Of a DNA stretch of 7,749 bases, positions 1-6,028 are shown piece by piece; position 1 is the first letter of the stretch; every line of letters begins with the position of its first letter. This DNA is from an uncultured Olsenella sp. GTDB lineage: Bacteria; Actinomycetota; Coriobacteriia; Coriobacteriales; Atopobiaceae. The notes beneath the pieces are model-generated. The model had not been told where the DNA came from and ran no database searches. It was given only the letters and a program-made list of their open reading frames with translations. Position numbers and translations under genes: made by a program. The stretch lies in contig CALCDK010000152.1 of assembly GCA_937900605.1 (NCBI GenBank), positions 1 through 7,749 of the forward strand, in the 5' to 3' direction.

Positions 1-88
1 CGCCGGACTCGACGATGCCGCGGGCGACCGCGCCGCCCATGGACCCCGCACCGACGAGGGCGACGGTGCAGGTGAGCTGCTGCGACAT
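1..88 (-). CDS. proC: Pyrroline-5-carboxylate reductase, N-terminal fragment (cut by window edge)
   Basis: Only the first 29 codons are in the window; the rest lies beyond position 1. The reading begins MSQQLTCTVALVGAGSMGG and continues AVARGIVESG. This is the usual opening of ProC: a short beta strand followed by the dinucleotide-binding loop GAGSMGG (residues 13-19) and the first Rossmann helix ending in ESG. ProC reduces pyrroline-5-carboxylate to proline with NAD(P)H in the cytoplasm, the last step of proline synthesis. The ATG (86-88) lies three bases after the sepF stop codon, so the two are almost certainly co-transcribed and translated in close coupling. Other NAD(P)-binding proteins share the loop; the choice of ProC rests on the exact loop, the GIVESG ending and the known occurrence of proC next to yggS/sepF. 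Confidence 0.78.
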   Translation of the reverse strand, partial: MSQQLTCTVALVGAGSMGGAVARGIVESG

Positions 89-91
89 GGG

Positions 92-736
92 CTACCTCAC
101 GAGGTCGCCGTCGGCGACGAGCTTGTCGATGTCGGCCTGCGAGAGCTGCACGCCGTGCGGCAGGACCACGAAGACGCGGTCGCCGAGCTCGCTGACCTCG
201 CCGTCGAGGCCGAAGGAGAGGCCGAAGCAGAAGTCGAGGATGCGCTTGGCGGTGTCGATGTTGGTGTTGCGGAACACCACGACGACCGGCTGGTTGGTGC
301 GCACGCGGCGCACGACGGTCTGCACGTCGTCGTAGGAGACGGGCTTGAGGACGTAGGGGGGCAGCTGGCCGGAGACCGTCCTGGGGATGGTCTTGGTGCC
401 CAGCTCCACGGACGGGACGGACGGGTCGTAGGAGGGCGCGGCGACCGGCGCGGGGTCGGCGTAGCTGCGCTGCGGCACGACGGGGGCGGGCTCGGGCGCG
501 TAGCCGGCGGAGGCGCCCACGCGGCGGCCGGAGCGGGTGTAGACCGAGACGCTCTGGGCCTCCGGGCGCGGCGTGTTGCCCAGCAGGTGGTTGCCCCTCG
601 GGGCCTCGGCGTGCGTCGGCTGCGGGTCGCCGGCGTAGCCCTGCTCGTCGTAGTACTGGTCGTCGCACTGGTCGTCGTAGTAGTCCTGCTGCTCGCCGCC
701 GCGCAGCTTGTCCTTGATGGAGTCGAGAATGCCCAT
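92..736 (-). CDS. sepF: Cell division protein SepF, FtsZ membrane anchor
   Basis: 214 residues. SepF polymerises, binds the C-terminal peptide of FtsZ and holds the Z ring at the membrane. This matters here because no ftsA is seen between ftsQ and ftsZ. Three parts are visible. Residues 1-13 (MGILDSIKDKLRG) fit the amphipathic membrane-binding helix. Residues 14-125 form a low-complexity linker whose first part (15-37) is rich in Asp, Gln and Tyr, with nine acidic and no basic residues. Residues 128-209 are the SepF core, with YVLKPVSYDD, VVVVFRNTN, the RILDF helix, FGLDGEV and RVFVVLPHGV. The ATG at 734-736 is chosen because it gives the family N-terminus and follows a purine-rich Shine-Dalgarno (GGGAGAGGGG). 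The linker is longer than in many SepF proteins. Confidence 0.95.
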   Translation of the reverse strand: MGILDSIKDKLRGGEQQDYYDDQCDDQYYDEQGYAGDPQPTHAEAPRGNHLLGNTPRPEAQSVSVYTRSGRRVGASAGYAPEPAPVVPQRSYADPAPVAAPSYDPSVPSVELGTKTIPRTVSGQLPPYVLKPVSYDDVQTVVRRVRTNQPVVVVFRNTNIDTAKRILDFCFGLSFGLDGEVSELGDRVFVVLPHGVQLSQADIDKLVADGDLVR

Positions 737-756
737 GTGGCCCCTCTCCCTTCCTA

Positions 757-770
757 GCGCCCGTGGGCGC
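757..770. repeat. Inverted repeat between yggS and sepF
   Basis: The 14 bases read gcgcccGTgggcgc on the plus strand, a perfect 6-base inverted repeat around a 2-base centre. In mRNA it would fold as a 5-bp stem with a 4-base loop, between the yggS stop (778-780) and the sepF Shine-Dalgarno (about 741-751). No U-tract follows, so it does not look like an intrinsic terminator. A role in local mRNA structure or translation of sepF is possible but unproven, and GC-rich DNA makes such palindromes common by chance. Confidence 0.4.
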
Positions 771-777
771 GGTCGTC

Positions 778-1503
778 CTAACTCAGCTGGTACCCCTCAT
801 CGAACACGCATCTTCCAAGGCGCAGGAGGTTGGAGCCCTCCTCCACCGCAATCTCAAAGTCGTCGCTCATGCCGCAGGACATGAGGTCGAGCGCGAGCCC
901 GGAGCGGACGCGCAGCTCGTCGCGGACGTCGCGCAGGCCCGAGAAGGTCCGGCGTGCCGCCTGCGGGTCGTGCGCGGGCGCCATGGTCATGAGGCCGCGC
1001 ACCCGGATGCCGCCCAGGGCCAGGACCTGGTCGCACTGCCCGCGCAGCTCCTCGGACGAGAAGCCCGACTTGGAGCGCTCGCCCGAGACGTTGACCTCGA
1101 GCAGCACGTCGCAGGTCAGACCGCGCGCCTCGCAGCGCGTCGAGACCGCCTGCGCGAGGTGCAGCGAGCTGATCGAGTGGATGAGCGCGACGCGGCCGAT
1201 GACCTGGTTGACCTTGTTGGTCTGCAGGTTGCCGATCATGTCGAAGCGCGGGGGCTCGGCAAGCGAGGCGCCCAGCGTGCGGAGCTTGCGGACGAGCTCC
1301 TGCGGGCGGTTCTCGCCGAACGCGTCCCAGCCCGCGCGGACGGCGAGCTCGACGTCGGCGGCGTCGACCGTCTTGGAGACGGCGAGGGCGGAGACGTCGG
1401 ACGCGTCGCGGCCGGAGCGAGCGGCGGCGTCGGCGACGCGGGCGAGCAGCTCGTCTCGGCGGGCGGAGAGGAACGCGAGGCGCGCGTCGGCGTCAGCGCA
1501 CAT
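778..1503 (-). CDS. yggS: YggS/PROSC-family pyridoxal phosphate homeostasis protein
   Basis: 241 residues, close to the family norm of about 230. These are single-domain alanine-racemase-fold (type III) PLP proteins of the cytoplasm. They bind and buffer pyridoxal phosphate and have no established enzymatic reaction. Visible signatures are LAVSKTVDAADVE with the likely PLP lysine K44, FGENRPQEL (62-70), MIGNLQTNK (89-97), LLEVNVSGERSKSGF (134-148), IRVRGLMTMAP (166-176) and CGMSDDFEIAVEEGSN (210-225), followed by LRLGRCVFDE. The ATG at 1501-1503 has a strong Shine-Dalgarno (GAGGGGGGAG) and overlaps the end of pgeF by 11 bases in another frame, which suggests translational coupling. The stop codon is 41 bases before the sepF ATG. 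yggS next to sepF is a well-known Gram-positive arrangement. Confidence 0.94.
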   Translation of the reverse strand: MCADADARLAFLSARRDELLARVADAAARSGRDASDVSALAVSKTVDAADVELAVRAGWDAFGENRPQELVRKLRTLGASLAEPPRFDMIGNLQTNKVNQVIGRVALIHSISSLHLAQAVSTRCEARGLTCDVLLEVNVSGERSKSGFSSEELRGQCDQVLALGGIRVRGLMTMAPAHDPQAARRTFSGLRDVRDELRVRSGLALDLMSCGMSDDFEIAVEEGSNLLRLGRCVFDEGYQLS

Positions 1504-2344
1504 GGCCCGCTCCCCCCTCGGGCGCCAAGGGCTCCCAGTGGGGACGCCCGGCACCCATGACGGCGACGGCGGCGTGGCGGCCGCAGCGGCCGTGCTCGGC
1601 GCGGTACGAGAAGAACCGGTCCGTGGCCGAGGCGGTGGAGACGTCGCAGCAGGCGACGGACGCCTCGGGGACGCCGGCGGCGAGAAGCGCCGCGCGGACG
1701 CAGTGGCCGAGGTCCAGCAGGCGGCCGGACGAGTTGGCGCCGGGGCCGAAGCCGTCGACGAAGCGGTCGACAAGCTCCTGGGAGACCTCGTAGTCGCATG
1801 CCTGGACGTGCGGCCCGACGTAGGCGAGTAGGTCGTCGGGGGCGCAGCCGACCTCGCGGCAGAGCACGCGGGCGGCCTTCTCGCAGATGCGCGCGGCGGT
1901 GCCGCGCCAGCCGGAGTGGACGACGGCGAAGCCGTCGGGGGCCACCAGGACCACGGGGACGCAGTCGGCGAAGCACAGCATGACGGGGACCTCGCGCGCG
2001 ACGCAGACGACGGCGTCGGCGCCCGCGTGGGCCTCGTCGAGGGCGCGGTCGAGCGCACCCTCGCCCTCGCGGACCACGACGACGTGGTCGCCGTGGACCT
2101 GGTGCGGCACGACGAGGCGCCCGGCGAGCCCGGAGGCGCCCACGGCCGCCAGCGCGAGGGCGCGGTTGCGCTCGACGCAGGCGGGGTCGTCGCCGCAGCG
2201 ATCGCCCAGGTTGAGCGAGGCGTACGGCGCGGCGGAGGTGCCGCCGGTCCTCTCGGTGAACGCGAACGTGACCCCGCCCGCGGCGACGGTGTCGTCGCCG
2301 AGCAGGGTCACGTCGTCCGAGCGATGTCTCTGGAGGCAGGGCAT
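1493..2344 (-). CDS. pgeF: Laccase-domain protein of the YfiH/PgeF family (DUF152)
   Basis: 283 residues. The family was once called polyphenol oxidase. Members have since been described as purine nucleoside phosphorylase/adenosine deaminase-type enzymes and, in E. coli (PgeF), as a factor that prevents misincorporation into peptidoglycan. Which activity applies here cannot be read from sequence. The three metal-site segments are intact: PHQVHGD with H84, FADCVPVV with C128 and VVHSGWRGTA with H143. Family landmarks downstream are YVGPHVQACDYEVSQELVDRF (175-195 region), DLGHCVRAAL and FFSYRAEHGRCGRHAAV near the C-terminus. The ATG (2342-2344) lies two bases after the ftsZ stop and has no convincing Shine-Dalgarno, so ribosomes probably pass on from ftsZ. 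An in-frame GTG at about codon 12 also lacks a good site. The gene's 3' end overlaps yggS. Confidence 0.93.
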   Translation of the reverse strand: MPCLQRHRSDDVTLLGDDTVAAGGVTFAFTERTGGTSAAPYASLNLGDRCGDDPACVERNRALALAAVGASGLAGRLVVPHQVHGDHVVVVREGEGALDRALDEAHAGADAVVCVAREVPVMLCFADCVPVVLVAPDGFAVVHSGWRGTAARICEKAARVLCREVGCAPDDLLAYVGPHVQACDYEVSQELVDRFVDGFGPGANSSGRLLDLGHCVRAALLAAGVPEASVACCDVSTASATDRFFSYRAEHGRCGRHAAVAVMGAGRPHWEPLAPEGGAGHVR

Positions 2345-2346
2345 CG

Positions 2347-3489
2347 CTAGATGCGGCTGCGCTTGAGGAACTCGGGGATGTCGAACTCCTTGTCGTTGGA
2401 GGAGCTCTGCGGGCGGCTCACGTTGATGGGCATGCCCTGGGACGTGGGCGCGTTGGCCGCCGGGCGCGGGGCGGGCGCGGCCGGGCGCGACACGGGGACG
2501 TTGAGCGTGGGCAGGGACTGCTGCACGTTGGAGTCGTTGAAGCCGGTAGCGATGACGGTGACGCGGACCTGGTCGCCCAGGGACTCGTCGACGACGGTGC
2601 CGAAGATGATGTTGGCCTCGGGGTCGACGTTCTGCGCGACGACGTCGGCGGCGTCGGAGATCTCCTGGATGCCGAGGTCCTTATTGCCGGCGATGGAGAG
2701 CAGGACGCGGGTGGCGCCGTCGATGGAGCTCTCGAGCAGGCGGCTGGAGATGGCCTCCTGGGCGGCGTCGGAGGCGCGCGAGTCGCCGGAGGCGAGGCCG
2801 ATGCCCATCATCGCGGTGCCGGCGCCCCTCATGATGGTGCAGACGTCGGCGAAGTCGAGGTTGATGAGGCCGGGGACCGTGATGAGGTCCGTGATGCCCT
2901 GGGTGCCCTGGCACAGCACGTCGTCGGCCATGCGGAAGGCCTCGAGCATGGTGGTCTTCTTCTCGGACAGACTCAGGAGCCTGTCGTTGGGGATGACGAT
3001 GAGGGTGTCGACGTTGTCGGAGAGGTTGGCGATGCCGTCGGTGGCCGACTTGGAGCGCTTGCGTCCCTCGAAGGTGAACGGCTTGGTGACGACGCCCACG
3101 GTCAGCGCCCCCACGTCGTTCTTGGCGATGTCGGCGACGACGGGAGCGGCGCCGGTGCCGGTGCCGCCGCCCTCACCGGCGGTGATGAAGACCATGTCGG
3201 CGCCCGCGAGCGCGGCCTTGATCTCGTCACGGGAGTCCTCGGCGGCCTCCTTGCCGACCTCGGGGTTGGCGCCGGCGCCGAGGCCCTTGGTGATGTCCGT
3301 GCCGATGTGGACCTTGATGTCGGCGTCGGAGATGGCGAGCGCCTGGGCATCGGTGTTGACGGCGACGAACTCGACACCGCGGATGCCCTCCTCGATCATG
3401 CGGTTGACGGCGTTGGTGCCGCCACCGCCCACGCCGACGACCTTGATCACGGCAAGGTAGTTGTTGAGGGTGTCGGTGTCCTTGATCAT
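2347..3489 (-). CDS. ftsZ: Cell division GTPase FtsZ
   Basis: 380 residues. The tubulin homologue that polymerises at mid-cell into the Z ring and recruits the divisome. The GTPase core is complete: [13 protein letters not shown] (19-31), [11 protein letters not shown] (41-51), the tubulin signature GEGGGTGTG (105-113), IPNDRLL (166-172) and the T7 loop NLDFADV (210-216), whose D212 and D215 correspond to the catalytic acids. A linker of about 50 residues (318-367) leads to the C-terminal peptide [13 protein letters not shown], the docking site for SepF and other partners. The ATG at 3487-3489 is preferred over one 21 codons upstream because it has an AGGAGGA Shine-Dalgarno and gives the family N-terminus ([10 protein letters not shown] near residue 15). 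A promoter candidate of its own lies in the 193-base gap upstream, and pgeF follows after two bases. Confidence 0.98.
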   Translation of the reverse strand: MIKDTDTLNNYLAVIKVVGVGGGGTNAVNRMIEEGIRGVEFVAVNTDAQALAISDADIKVHIGTDITKGLGAGANPEVGKEAAEDSRDEIKAALAGADMVFITAGEGGGTGTGAAPVVADIAKNDVGALTVGVVTKPFTFEGRKRSKSATDGIANLSDNVDTLIVIPNDRLLSLSEKKTTMLEAFRMADDVLCQGTQGITDLITVPGLINLDFADVCTIMRGAGTAMMGIGLASGDSRASDAAQEAISSRLLESSIDGATRVLLSIAGNKDLGIQEISDAADVVAQNVDPEANIIFGTVVDESLGDQVRVTVIATGFNDSNVQQSLPTLNVPVSRPAAPAPRPAANAPTSQGMPINVSRPQSSSNDKEFDIPEFLKRSRI

Positions 3490-3493
3490 CGTG

Positions 3494-3500
3494 TCCTCCT
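3494..3500 (-). promoter_or_regulatory. Ribosome binding site of ftsZ
   Basis: The minus strand reads AGGAGGACACGATG, a full AGGAGG core five bases before the ATG at 3489. It is the best Shine-Dalgarno in the window and decides the ftsZ start against the ATG 21 codons upstream. It fits strong translation of an abundant protein. Confidence 0.85.
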
Positions 3501-3590
3501 CTGTGGGACGGTTCTGCGGCCCCTTGCGATGCGTCCCGCGCGGCTGGGCCACGGCCGGCGGAAACCCTAAACCTCAGGTAAAGCTAAACG

Positions 3591-3605
3591 GTGCTTTAAA
3601 AGCAC
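3591..3605. promoter_or_regulatory. Perfect palindrome over the predicted ftsZ transcription start (operator candidate)
   Basis: The plus strand reads gtgctttAaaagcac, two perfect 7-base arms around one base, AT-rich in the middle within a GC-rich genome. It begins three bases after the -10 candidate (3609-3614), so the expected start point, around 3601-3603, lies inside it. This is the geometry of an operator that blocks RNA polymerase. As RNA it would be a 6-7 bp stem with almost no loop, so a DNA-protein site is more natural. The binding factor is unknown. A second, shorter palindrome (ACCTcAGGT, 3571-3579) and two copies of ctaaac (3567-3572, 3584-3589) lie in the presumed leader. Confidence 0.5.
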
Positions 3606-3608
3606 GGT

Positions 3609-3638
3609 ATCTTGCCACATAACCGACGGCGACGTCAA
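3609..3638 (-). promoter_or_regulatory. Sigma-70-type promoter candidate for ftsZ
   Basis: On the minus strand a TTGACG -35 element (3633-3638) is followed after 18 bases by CAAGAT (3609-3614). The -10 element matches the three most conserved positions apart from the first T, and carries an upstream TGG, which fits an extended -10. It sits in the only clearly AT-richer non-coding stretch of the window. A start near 3602 would give a leader of about 113 bases before the ftsZ ATG. Many bacteria drive ftsZ from extra promoters inside the dcw cluster. Read-through from ftsQ is also likely, since no good terminator separates them. Confidence 0.6.
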
Positions 3639-3666
3639 ACGCTGTGACGATGGTGTGAAGCCGTCC

Positions 3667-3697
3667 GGAGGCCGTGGCAGGCCTAGGAGAGGCCTCC
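3667..3697 (-). other. Stem-loop spanning the ftsQ stop codon
   Basis: The arms ggaggcc (3667-3673) and ggcctcc (3691-3697) are perfectly complementary over 7 bases, with a 17-base loop that contains the ftsQ stop codon (3683-3685) and another AGGCCT palindrome. No U-run follows on the minus strand, so it does not qualify as an intrinsic terminator. It might protect an RNA 3' end or slow polymerase before ftsZ. In DNA this GC-rich it may also be chance. Confidence 0.3.
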
Positions 3698-5104
3698 CGC
3701 GGTCCCGGTGCCGGCCTGCACGTTGGAGGAGTCCACCGGCTTGACCGAGGGCTTGGCCACGACGCGCACGTTGATCGAGAGGAGCTTGCCCTGGTACTTC
3801 TCGAGAAGCTGAAGGACGACCTGCTCCTTCTCGGCGACGTTGGTCGCAGATCCCAGGGACACCTCGACGCCGTTGGACAGCGTGCACGACACGGCGTCCT
3901 TGGACGGCGCGGAGTAGCGCACGATCTGGTCGCGCAGGGTCGGCGAGAAGCCCCGCTGGAAGGCGTCGACGGCGGCAAGGACCTCGTCGGAGGCGGTGGC
4001 GCCGGCCTCGGGCTCGACGGAGGCGGGAACGTCCGTGACGAGCAGGACGCCCTCCGAGGTCGCACGGGCCAGGGCCGCGTCGTTGACGGACTGGCCCTCC
4101 CCCACGTCGATGCGCGCGGGCTGGATCCAGACGTCGGCACTGCCGAGGTACCACGCCAGGGAGCCGGAGCTCATGACGACGAGCGCCTTGGGGGTCTGCT
4201 CGGTGACGGTCACGCGCAGCGTGGAGGGGAACTCGCGCTGGAACGAGACGGACGCGACCCAGGGGGACTGGCGCAGCGACTCCTCGATGGGGCGGGTGTC
4301 CAGGTCGAGCAGCGTGGCGTCCTCGGGCACGCGGACGAGGTTCCTGATGTCCTCCTCGCCAAGGTGCTCGGTGGGCTCCACGACGACCGACGTGATGCGG
4401 AAGGCGGGCGAGGAGCGAAGCACGAGGAACGCGACGAGCGCGACCACGAGCGCGCCGGCGACGGCGCCGGCCACGACGAGCAGGGACCTGAGACCCGCGA
4501 TGCGCTGGTGGCGCCTCCTGCGCTCCCTTCCGCTCGTGGCGTCGGGGCGCTGGGCGCGGCCGGCGGCGGGACGGCCCTGGCCCGCGGGCGCGCCCTGGGC
4601 CACGCGGGCCGCGGGCGAGGCGCCACGGCGCGACGGTGCGCCCAGCGGGGCGGGGGCCGTGCGGGCCGAGGGGCGCTGGCGCGCGGGGGGACGGCCGGAC
4701 GGCGCGGCGGACGGGCGCGGAGAGGGCGCGAAGGGGGGCGTGCGGGAGACGCGGGGGCGCGCGACGCGGCCGAGCGAGCCGGCGGGGCCGCGCGAGCCGG
4801 AGGCCCCAACGGACCCGGACGTGCGCGGGGACGACGGCGCCGCAGGGCGGCGAGACGGGCGGCCCTGGGGCGCGGGACGCGACGAGCGGCCCGTGGCGGA
4901 GCCGGGGCGCGACGGTCGGCCCGTGGCGGAGCCGGGGCGCGACGGGCGACCCGGGACGGAGCCGGAACGCGACGGGCGCGACGGGCGGCCCGGACGGGAG
5001 CCGGGCATGCCGAGGCCGCCCGTGGGATCGCGGCGCGGGCCGCCCCCGGGCATGGGACCTCCCCCGCCGCGCGGGGTCGGGCGCCTTGACCTGGCGTCTC
5101 CCAT
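3683..5104 (-). CDS. ftsQ: Cell division protein FtsQ/DivIB with long basic N-terminal tail
   Basis: 473 residues, long for a family usually of about 250-330. FtsQ is a single-pass membrane protein that links divisome parts through its outer domain. Order: residues 1-200 are a disordered cytoplasmic tail of Arg, Pro, Ser, Gly and Ala, with 41 arginines, 4 acidic residues and no lysine; 194-199 is a basic cluster (ERRRRH); 205-230 is one membrane helix; about 234-305 is a POTRA domain (FRITSVVVEP, LLDLDT, SPWVASVSFQREFPSTLRVTVTEQTPKALV); the FtsQ beta domain runs to about 450 (LLSINVRVVAKPSV). Identity rests on this architecture and on the position between murB and ftsZ. The ATG at 5102-5104 has a GGGGGAGG Shine-Dalgarno overlapping the murB stop nine bases away. 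A downstream start is possible, but none has a better site, and codon use in the tail fits coding DNA. Confidence 0.93.
   Translation of the reverse strand: MGDARSRRPTPRGGGGPMPGGGPRRDPTGGLGMPGSRPGRPSRPSRSGSVPGRPSRPGSATGRPSRPGSATGRSSRPAPQGRPSRRPAAPSSPRTSGSVGASGSRGPAGSLGRVARPRVSRTPPFAPSPRPSAAPSGRPPARQRPSARTAPAPLGAPSRRGASPAARVAQGAPAGQGRPAAGRAQRPDATSGRERRRRHQRIAGLRSLLVVAGAVAGALVVALVAFLVLRSSPAFRITSVVVEPTEHLGEEDIRNLVRVPEDATLLDLDTRPIEESLRQSPWVASVSFQREFPSTLRVTVTEQTPKALVVMSSGSLAWYLGSADVWIQPARIDVGEGQSVNDAALARATSEGVLLVTDVPASVEPEAGATASDEVLAAVDAFQRGFSPTLRDQIVRYSAPSKDAVSCTLSNGVEVSLGSATNVAEKEQVVLQLLEKYQGKLLSINVRVVAKPSVKPVDSSNVQAGTGTAGGLS
4887..4976. repeat. 30-base tandem repeat inside ftsQ (about three copies)
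   Basis: Copies lie at 4887-4916, 4917-4946 and 4947-4976. The first two differ at one base and the third at about five from the second. In frame, the unit encodes the decapeptide GRPSRPGSAT, perfect twice at residues 52-71 of FtsQ, with a degenerate GRSSRP after it and SVPGRPSRP-like text before. Being a multiple of three, it can gain or lose copies without breaking the gene. There are no unique spacers, so it is not a CRISPR array. Confidence 0.85.
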
Positions 5105-5113
5105 GGCCTCCCC

Positions 5114-6028
5114 CTACGCCCCGAAGCCGAGGAGCTTGACCTCGCAGGCGAGGTCGACGCCGAAGCGCGCGAGCACGTCGTCGTGCGCGCGGCCGATGAG
5201 GGTGACGACCTCGGCGGCGGTGGCGCCCCCTCGGTTGACGATGAAGTTGGCGTGCTCGGGCGAGATCTGCGCGCTGCCGCACATGGCGCCGCGCAGGCCG
5301 CAGGAGTCCACGAGGACCCCGGCGGAGCGCTCGGGCGGGTTGCGGAAGACCGAGCCGCAGCTGGGCATGCCGAGGGGCTGCGCCTCGCGGCGGCGCCTCA
5401 GGCGGGAGTCCATGTCGGCGGCCACGCGCTCGCGCGTGGAGCGCTCGAGCTGCAGGGTGGCCTCGAGGACGATCTCGGAGGTGGGGATCGACGTGGAGCG
5501 ATAGCCCCAGCTCAGGTCGGACCCGCGGTAGCGGTGCATGCCCTCGCCGGGGCGCAGCACCACCACGTCGCGGACGCGCTGGCCGATCCACTCGCGGCGG
5601 GTGCCGGCGTCCATGGAGATGGCCCCGCCCAGCGTGCCGGGGATGCCCACGCAGGGCTCCAGGCCCGCGAGGCCAGCTCGCATGACGTCGTTGACCACCC
5701 GGGAGAGCAGGGCCCCCGAACCGGCGGTGACGGTGGCGTCGTCGCCCACCTGGATGCGGGAGAACTCCCCGTCCAGGACGATGACGCACCCGTCGTAGCC
5801 CTCGTCGGACACCAGGACGTTGGAGCCCTTGCCCAGGATGACCCAGTCGACCCCCTCCGCAGAGAGGACCTGCAGGGTCCTGGTGAGCGCGGCATAGGTG
5901 TGCGCGGCCACGAACAGCGCGGCGGGCCCGCCGATCCTGTACGTGGTGTGGCGAGAGAGCCGCTCGTCGCGAAGGACGTCGGCGTCGACCGCGCCCGAGA
6001 GGGTCATGTATGCGTTGAAGACGCTCAC
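5114..6028 (-). CDS. murB: UDP-N-acetylenolpyruvoylglucosamine reductase MurB
   Basis: 304 residues. MurB is a cytoplasmic FAD enzyme that reduces UDP-GlcNAc-enolpyruvate to UDP-MurNAc with NADPH, the second committed step of peptidoglycan synthesis. Motifs: TTYRIGGPA (28-36) and GKGSNVLVSDEGYDG (66-80) of the FAD domain, GIPGTLGGAISMDAG (128-142), YRSTS (177-181), the catalytic-serine segment SCGSVFRNPP (223-232, S226 as proton donor) and ACEVKLLG with E296. The short form with GSVFRNP suggests a type II MurB. The usual Asn of the MNAG motif is Asp here. The GTG start (6026-6028) is chosen because it overlaps the murC stop as GTGA and follows GGAAG. An ATG seven codons later (6005-6007) has no ribosome site. 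ftsQ follows after nine bases. Confidence 0.96.
   Translation of the reverse strand: MSVFNAYMTLSGAVDADVLRDERLSRHTTYRIGGPAALFVAAHTYAALTRTLQVLSAEGVDWVILGKGSNVLVSDEGYDGCVIVLDGEFSRIQVGDDATVTAGSGALLSRVVNDVMRAGLAGLEPCVGIPGTLGGAISMDAGTRREWIGQRVRDVVVLRPGEGMHRYRGSDLSWGYRSTSIPTSEIVLEATLQLERSTRERVAADMDSRLRRRREAQPLGMPSCGSVFRNPPERSAGVLVDSCGLRGAMCGSAQISPEHANFIVNRGGATAAEVVTLIGRAHDDVLARFGVDLACEVKLLGFGA

Noticed and set aside
3490..3552. 21-residue N-terminal extension of FtsZ
   Set aside because: It would run across the AGGAGGA ribosome site at 3494-3500, and the extension is not FtsZ-like.
3561..3590. Telomere-like aaaccctaaacc and repeated ctaaac
   Set aside because: Resemblance to plant telomere repeats is a single short match in a bacterial leader. 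Two ctaaac copies are too few to call a functional repeat.
4887..4976. CRISPR-like repeats
   Set aside because: The 30-base units are directly joined without spacers and encode an in-frame peptide repeat in ftsQ.
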